DNA from: CAIVND01 sp035532075 | GTDB lineage: Bacteria; Actinomycetota; Acidimicrobiia; Acidimicrobiales; Bog-793 | Assembly (NCBI GenBank): GCA_035532075.1 | Contig: DATKRV010000018.1 | Coordinates: 1 to 37,588 of the forward strand | Length of the DNA stretch: 37,588 nucleotides | Direction of reading: 5' to 3' | Shown: positions 33,654 through 37,588 of the stretch, one piece after another | How positions within the stretch are numbered: position 1 is the first letter of the stretch | How the letters are laid out: every line of letters starts with the position of its first letter | Program-made: the position numbers and the translations under genes | The notes under the pieces: model-generated | Seen by the model: only the letters and a program-made list of their open reading frames with translations | Database searches by the model: none | What the model was told of the DNA's origin: nothing

Positions 33654-33953
33654 TCACAACGTCGAAAGAGGAACGGGAGTTGCGCGTCGCGCGCAATATT
33701 CCCCCAACAGGTGATCCGTCGCGTTCAAATCATCACGGATCAACCAGAGATCAAAGTCGGTTACAGCTTCTCCATCACGAAGGACGGGGGCGCCGCGGAG
33801 ATTTCGCACTCGATCCGGCATGTGAGAGCTTGGGTCCACTCTCTGGATAAGCGCGACCAACTGATCGAGCGAAGAGACATCAATCAGCGGATGGGAAGTG
33901 TTGCTTAGGTGACGTGGCAGTGCGAAGCAGCTGACCTTCGACTCTTGAATCAC
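33654..33953 (-). CDS. Hypothetical protein, doubtful
   Basis: 99 residues from a GTG at 33953 with GGAAG upstream. The composition is protein-like (PLIDVSSLDQLVALIQRVD, then GEAVTDFDLWLIRDD), soluble, with no signal or membrane segment. No family recognised. It could be a real small gene, a fragment, or chance. Confidence 0.35.
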   Translation of the reverse strand: MIQESKVSCFALPRHLSNTSHPLIDVSSLDQLVALIQRVDPSSHMPDRVRNLRGAPVLRDGEAVTDFDLWLIRDDLNATDHLLGEYCARRATPVPLSTL

Positions 33954-34019
33954 CTGAGCGCTTCCATTCTCGCGTCACCCCGCCAATCGCGGCTCTTCAC
34001 CCGGAGACATTCTCCCCAT

Positions 34020-34025
34020 TAGGCT
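34020..34025 (+). promoter_or_regulatory. -10 box of a leaderless aminotransferase transcript
   Basis: TAGGCT ends six bases before the ATG at 34032, in the context ATTAGGCTC that is also found before mogA. No ribosome-binding site. Confidence 0.55.
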
Positions 34026-34031
34026 CTCGCC

Positions 34032-34856
34032 ATGGCTCTCGTCTACGTCAATGGTTCGCTTGTCGACGAGGCGGAGGCAAGGATCTCGACATTTGACCAT
34101 GGTTTGATCGTCGGGGACGGAGCCTTTGAGACGGTCCTTTTGTTCGATGGGCGTCCGTTCGCACTCAAGCGCCATCTCGCGCGTCTTGACGCCTCGCTTT
34201 CCGGACTCAAGCTCGCGCGAGTCGACCATGCGCGCGTAAACGATGCCATCGACTCGGTGCTCGAACACCTCGACTACCAACAGGGTCGGATCCGGATCAC
34301 GGTCACCGGCGGCCATGGTCCCCTCGGCTCGGGCCGTCTCCCAAGCGAACCCAGCCTCGTCGTCGCGACCGCGCCGTTGACCGAGGTTCATGAGAACGCC
34401 CAGGTCGAAGTCGTCCCCTGGCCAAGAAACGAACACGGAGCACTCGTTGGCCTGAAGACAATTTCGTATGCGGAGAACGCGGTGGCCCTCGCCTATGTGA
34501 ATGCGCGCGATGCGGACGAGGCGATCTTTGCCAACATTGCCGGTAACCTCTGCGAAGGAAGTGGTTCCAATGTTTTCGTTGTCATCGGCGATGAGGTGAC
34601 CACACCACCGCTCGCTGCGGGCTGCCTCGCCGGGATCACCCGGGGCCTCGTCCTCGAACACTCGATCGCACGCGAACACGACATTCCGATCGACGACTTT
34701 CAACCGGGCCGGATCGACGAGGCATTTCTCACCTCGGCAATACGCGGGGTGCAGTCGATCACCAAAATCAATGGTCACGACGTCCTGATCGGCCCACTCA
34801 CGCTCAAGATAAAAGAGGATTTCGAAACACTGCGCCGCGAAGTCCGCGAGCCCTAG
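34032..34856 (+). CDS. Class IV aminotransferase, probably aminodeoxychorismate lyase
   Basis: 274 residues, PLP-dependent fold type IV. Visible: VYVNGSLVDEAEARISTFDHG, GDGAFETVLLFDGRPF, the PLP lysine K142 in GLKTISYAENAVAL, and CEGSGSNVFVV. The KTxSYAEN pattern fits aminodeoxychorismate lyase (PabC, 4-aminobenzoate for folate) better than branched-chain aminotransferase, but the latter or a D-amino acid aminotransferase cannot be excluded. PabA/PabB are not in the window. Meets the next gene tail to tail. Confidence 0.85.
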   Translation: MALVYVNGSLVDEAEARISTFDHGLIVGDGAFETVLLFDGRPFALKRHLARLDASLSGLKLARVDHARVNDAIDSVLEHLDYQQGRIRITVTGGHGPLGSGRLPSEPSLVVATAPLTEVHENAQVEVVPWPRNEHGALVGLKTISYAENAVALAYVNARDADEAIFANIAGNLCEGSGSNVFVVIGDEVTTPPLAAGCLAGITRGLVLEHSIAREHDIPIDDFQPGRIDEAFLTSAIRGVQSITKINGHDVLIGPLTLKIKEDFETLRREVREP

Positions 34857-34898
34857 TCCACCTCGCGAAAGACCACACCGCGGCCTACGCAATCGCGT

Positions 34899-35654
34899 TC
34901 AGCCGAGCTGCGAGCTCAACACAAGTTCGCTCTCGGTCGGAATCGTAGGCCATCGAAGATACACGGCCGCAAAGCGACCGGCTATCAACGCTGCAAACGC
35001 GATCGCCGACGCGACGTCATTTTCGATATCGACCAGAGCACCGATGAACGGCGCACCCGAGTTGGCAAGGACCTCCGCGAACGCCGGTTCGTCCACATTC
35101 CATGTCGACCGGGAACATCCGATGACAAATGCCGTGAGACCACGGTGATCTGTGCGCGCGATCCATTCGAGTTGAGCGCGCGAATACGCGACGCAGATCT
35201 TGTCAGGCGTGAGCGATCCGCCGGATATACGCGGCGTGTTCCACGCGCTGTCGACACGGTAGGCAGGACCAACAAAGGTGGTGACGTCGTGGGTCAACAT
35301 CTCGCGGATCAACTCCACCTGTTCCGCACTCCCTGCGAGGGTTTCGCCGGGAGCGTCATCAAGGTCACCGAGCACGAGATGAGTCCTTCCCCCGCTGACG
35401 AGGTCGAGTCCGCTGACGAGCTTTGCAAGCACGCTCGGAGCCCGTCCCGAATGCGCGGAGAGCATCATCCCGAGCGAGATCGTCGGGTTCGAAGTTAGGA
35501 GTGCCGCGATGGTTACGACCGGATCGAGTTGGGACCCGAGGCGCTCCTCGAGTAGGAGCGTCGAGACGCCAAGCGACTCTGCTTCGCGTGTGAGGGCTCG
35601 AAGCGATGCGAGCTCCTCAAAGTCTCCAAGGGGAACAATGTGTCGGACGGTCAC
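34899..35654 (-). CDS. LLM-like (luciferase-fold) protein, short form
   Basis: 251 residues, about 80-100 shorter than typical LLM oxidoreductases. Visible LLM pattern: LRALTREAESLGVSTLLLEE, PVVTIAALLTSNPTISLGMM, and APSVLAKLVSGLDLVSGGR. The flavin-binding C-terminal part is weak or missing. GTG at 35654 with AAGGAG eleven bases upstream. It may be a divergent F420/FMN protein or one that has lost activity. Confidence 0.75.
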   Translation of the reverse strand: MTVRHIVPLGDFEELASLRALTREAESLGVSTLLLEERLGSQLDPVVTIAALLTSNPTISLGMMLSAHSGRAPSVLAKLVSGLDLVSGGRTHLVLGDLDDAPGETLAGSAEQVELIREMLTHDVTTFVGPAYRVDSAWNTPRISGGSLTPDKICVAYSRAQLEWIARTDHRGLTAFVIGCSRSTWNVDEPAFAEVLANSGAPFIGALVDIENDVASAIAFAALIAGRFAAVYLRWPTIPTESELVLSSQLG

Positions 35655-35779
35655 GATCAGGTGGGCTCCTTTACCGGATCCATTCTTCTACCCCGAGGGC
35701 TAGCAATGCACCAGCTGCTGCATACGGCAGATACCTCAAAATGCGCGAAGGTCGCAGACTTGGCATCAATAATGGAGTA

Positions 35780-36013
35780 ATGAAATCGAAAGCGTCCCAC
35801 TTTGACGACGACCCGATCAGTGGACTCTCGGCTTCGGTGACGCGCATCCAGCCCTATCAGGCCACCAAAAGCTACACCTGCCCCGGGTGCAACAACGAGA
35901 TCGCCGTCGGAGTCGGCCATCTCGTCGTTGTGCCACTCGGACGCGCGGATGAGCGCCGTCACTGGCACAGCCCGTGCTGGGAACGCCGCTCGGCAAGGGG
36001 CCCTGGACGCTAG
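35780..36013 (+). CDS. Small Cys/His (zinc-binding-like) actinobacterial protein
   Basis: 77 residues. The core is YQATKSYTCPGCNNEI, then GVGHLVVVPLG and HWHSPCW, so CxxC, then HWH and C could bind one metal ion. Proteins with this pattern are widespread in actinobacteria, often labelled ATP/GTP-binding without proof. ATG at 35780 is close to GGAG; in-frame upstream starts at 35606 or 35741 add low-complexity sequence. Function unknown. Confidence 0.78.
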   Translation: MKSKASHFDDDPISGLSASVTRIQPYQATKSYTCPGCNNEIAVGVGHLVVVPLGRADERRHWHSPCWERRSARGPGR

Positions 36014-36108
36014 GCGGAGCCCCTCACGGCAAGTTCACAGGGGAACGGGAGTAGGATGGTGGCAGGCCACACCTGATGGTGTCCTTCGCAAGGCTTGGAG
36101 CTCCGCCA

Positions 36109-36651
36109 ATGAACATCGCATCCGCTCTCTCAACGACAATCGGGTCGCAGAGCAGTACCACGCTCGTGGTGAGTGGCATCCTGGCAGTGGTGATTTCGAT
36201 CTTTGGCTATCGCCTCTCCCAGCGGATCCGAGCAACGCGCGGTGTCACTCCGTGGCGCATCCCCTCGCTGGTGTGGGCGCTCATCTGTTTCTTCTTCGCA
36301 CCCTTTGGTTTTGCCCTCGAGCTGATCGCTATCGTCTCGACCAAACCTGAACCTGGCAATGTCCAGCCAGCTCACGGAACGACGAACAGCACCACGTCCG
36401 CTACCCGCCACGCGGTCTACGAAACGGCGAATCCAAAGCCCGCGAGTATCGAAGATGCCCTCGCCACCTACGCGCCAAAAATTCCGCCCTCGGGATACGG
36501 TGGACCACAGTCCGACCTTCTTGGCAAACCGGCGCTGTTCGGGTGGTACCACGACGTCTCCGGTCATCACCAACTGCGTTACTGGGATGGTCGGGACTGG
36601 ACCAGATACGTCTCGGACGACGACGTCCAGGGCGAGGACCCGCTCTCCTGA
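36109..36651 (+). CDS. DUF2510 membrane protein
   Basis: 180 residues. Two membrane segments (about 17-36 and 52-77) and a C-terminal DUF2510 motif: FGWYHDVSGHHQLRYWDG and WTRYVSD. DUF2510 is a short domain of actinobacterial membrane proteins with no known function. ATG at 36109 with GGAG nine bases upstream. An ATG at 36076 in frame is less likely. Confidence 0.85.
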   Translation: MNIASALSTTIGSQSSTTLVVSGILAVVISIFGYRLSQRIRATRGVTPWRIPSLVWALICFFFAPFGFALELIAIVSTKPEPGNVQPAHGTTNSTTSATRHAVYETANPKPASIEDALATYAPKIPPSGYGGPQSDLLGKPALFGWYHDVSGHHQLRYWDGRDWTRYVSDDDVQGEDPLS

Positions 36652-36745
36652 ACATCCCGGCGATCTCCCCGTCGGCGACAAGACGCATTTGGGCCCTGAC
36701 GAATCTCTCCTTTTCGCAATACGGCGCGGATGCAAGAATGAGTGA

Positions 36746-37255
36746 GTGAGGATCGATCCGAATCTCGAGGGCGATGAAAACGAGCTGATCACCGAGTTTC
36801 TCGACTACCAACGCGAGACAATTCTCACGAAGACCGAGGGTCTTTCCCATGAACAGCTCGTGCAAATCCAGCCTCCGTCCCGACTGACGCTCGCCGGCAT
36901 CCTCTACCACCTCACACTGGTGGAGGAGAACTGGTTCGAGGTCAGGTTTGCTGGACTCGCGAAACGCGAGCCGTGGGCCTCAATCGACTGGGAGAGTGAC
37001 CCGGACTGGGAGTTTCGCACCGCCGAGAAATATCAACCCGAGTGGTTGCGCGACCGCTATCACGAGGCCCTGGAGCGGTCGCGGCGCGTTGTCGAGGCAG
37101 CTGGAAGTCTCGATCAGATGTCAGCCCAGACACTCAAGGATGGTCGTCACTTCTCACTCCGCTGGTTGTTGCTCCACCTCATCGAGGAGACGGCGCGCCA
37201 TGCAGGTCACGCCGACCTGCTGCGCGAGGCGATCGATGGTTCGGTGGGAGAATAA
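36746..37255 (+). CDS. DinB-like (DUF664) protein
   Basis: 169 residues of the DinB/YfiT-like putative metalloenzyme group. Metal-type histidines are in GILYHLTLVEENWF and HLIEETARHAGHADLLRE. Actinobacterial relatives include thiol-S-transferases using mycothiol; the substrate here is unknown. GTG at 36746; AAGAAT lies six bases upstream, a weak leaderless-type -10. Confidence 0.88.
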   Translation: MRIDPNLEGDENELITEFLDYQRETILTKTEGLSHEQLVQIQPPSRLTLAGILYHLTLVEENWFEVRFAGLAKREPWASIDWESDPDWEFRTAEKYQPEWLRDRYHEALERSRRVVEAAGSLDQMSAQTLKDGRHFSLRWLLLHLIEETARHAGHADLLREAIDGSVGE

Positions 37256-37490
37256 GGACCGTTCGCGAATGACCCCAGCGTCACTCGAGGCACGCAACCA
37301 CCGCGGGCGGCGCTCTGTTTAGACCGTAGTTCCCCCCGATCGACCCCTCGTGCTCCCTGGTACAGCTTTGTGTGCAGGTATTTCGCGCCCTTCCAGAGGA
37401 GTATACGTAGTCATGTAATAGAGGACGCTATGGCGGTTTATTTCTTGTAATTCTTGATAATAGCGGCATAAGTATAATATTATTGTCGAC
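37256..37490. other. Boundary region before an insertion sequence
   Basis: From about 37400 the composition turns clearly AT-rich, unlike the DNA before it. The left end of the element probably lies within 37320-37490, but I could not define its inverted repeat because the other end is outside the window. Confidence 0.4.
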
Positions 37491-37588
37491 ATGTACGTGG
37501 CAAAGATTCCGAACCGCGGCTCACCACCGGCGATTCTCTTGCGCGAGAGCTACCGAGAGGACGGCAAGGTCAAGAACCGCACACTTGC
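37491..37588 (+). mobile_element. IS1634-like transposase, N-terminus (cut by window edge)
   Basis: The last 32 codons start MYVAKIPNRGSPPAI and continue LLRESYREDGKVKNRTL, the typical opening of IS1634-family (IS4-group, DDE) transposases. The rest is outside the window, so whether it is intact is unknown. An AT-rich leader precedes it. Confidence 0.85.

Larger units (their letters stand above)
33248..34019. other. Gene-poor region upstream of the GGDEF gene
   Basis: About 770 bases with one weak minus-strand candidate (33654-33953) and an 11-base tandem repeat. An open minus-strand frame at 33261-33488 ends 13 bases before the GGDEF start but has no recognisable content and would occupy the expected promoter. 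Confidence 0.35.

Overview
The window looks like chromosome from a high-GC actinobacterium. Support: a 1,128-residue pyruvate carboxylase in single-chain form, a DUF2510 protein, a small Cys/His protein of a type common in actinobacteria, a P450-type [3Fe-4S] ferredoxin, and several genes whose start codon sits 6-7 bases after a TANNNT box, as in actinobacterial leaderless transcription. A member of Acidimicrobiia or a relative is possible, but I cannot prove it. No tRNA, rRNA, CRISPR array or phage is visible.
Layout. (1) 1-6360, minus strand: a TTGACA-N17-TACAGT promoter drives a branched-chain/aromatic-type ABC importer (binding protein, a LivH-LivM-LivG triple fusion, LivF), then an SDR dehydrogenase and a Rieske oxygenase cut by the window edge. 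It reads as uptake plus oxidation of an (aromatic?) substrate. (2) 6361-7740: a gene-poor stretch and a frameshifted SAM-methyltransferase pseudogene. (3) 7761-15060: a nearly complete molybdenum cofactor cluster: modBC fusion, moeA, moaC and xdhC on minus, mogA on plus, moaD-moaA-moaE on minus. (4) 15145-18813, minus: a CoxG-like protein, a ferredoxin reductase, a ferredoxin and chorismate synthase. (5) 19242-25133, plus: beta-carbonic anhydrase, pyruvate carboxylase, BioY biotin transporter and a RidA-like protein. Bicarbonate supply, a biotin enzyme and biotin uptake sit side by side. (6) 25172-31271: an LLM flavin monooxygenase, DedA, an Fe-S PD-(D/E)XK nuclease, PAP2, PurE, a YdjC-like protein with altered metal ligands, a NifU-C protein and a sugar-phosphate nucleotidyltransferase. 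(7) 31272-34019: a less GC-rich, gene-poor segment holding one membrane GGDEF diguanylate cyclase. (8) 34032-37255: a class IV aminotransferase, an LLM-like protein, a small Cys/His protein, a DUF2510 membrane protein and a DinB-like protein. (9) 37491-end: the N-terminus of an IS1634-like transposase.
How it fits together: GTP goes to cPMP (MoaA/MoaC), then MPT (MoaD/MoaE), MPT-AMP (MogA) and Moco (MoeA), with molybdate import by ModBC and enzyme maturation by XdhC and CoxG. The molybdoenzyme itself is not in the window. The most unusual points are a MoaC with two replaced active-site residues, a Liv triple fusion with a non-canonical LivG signature, a ModBC fusion without ModA, several decayed reading frames, and a recurring leaderless-promoter architecture.
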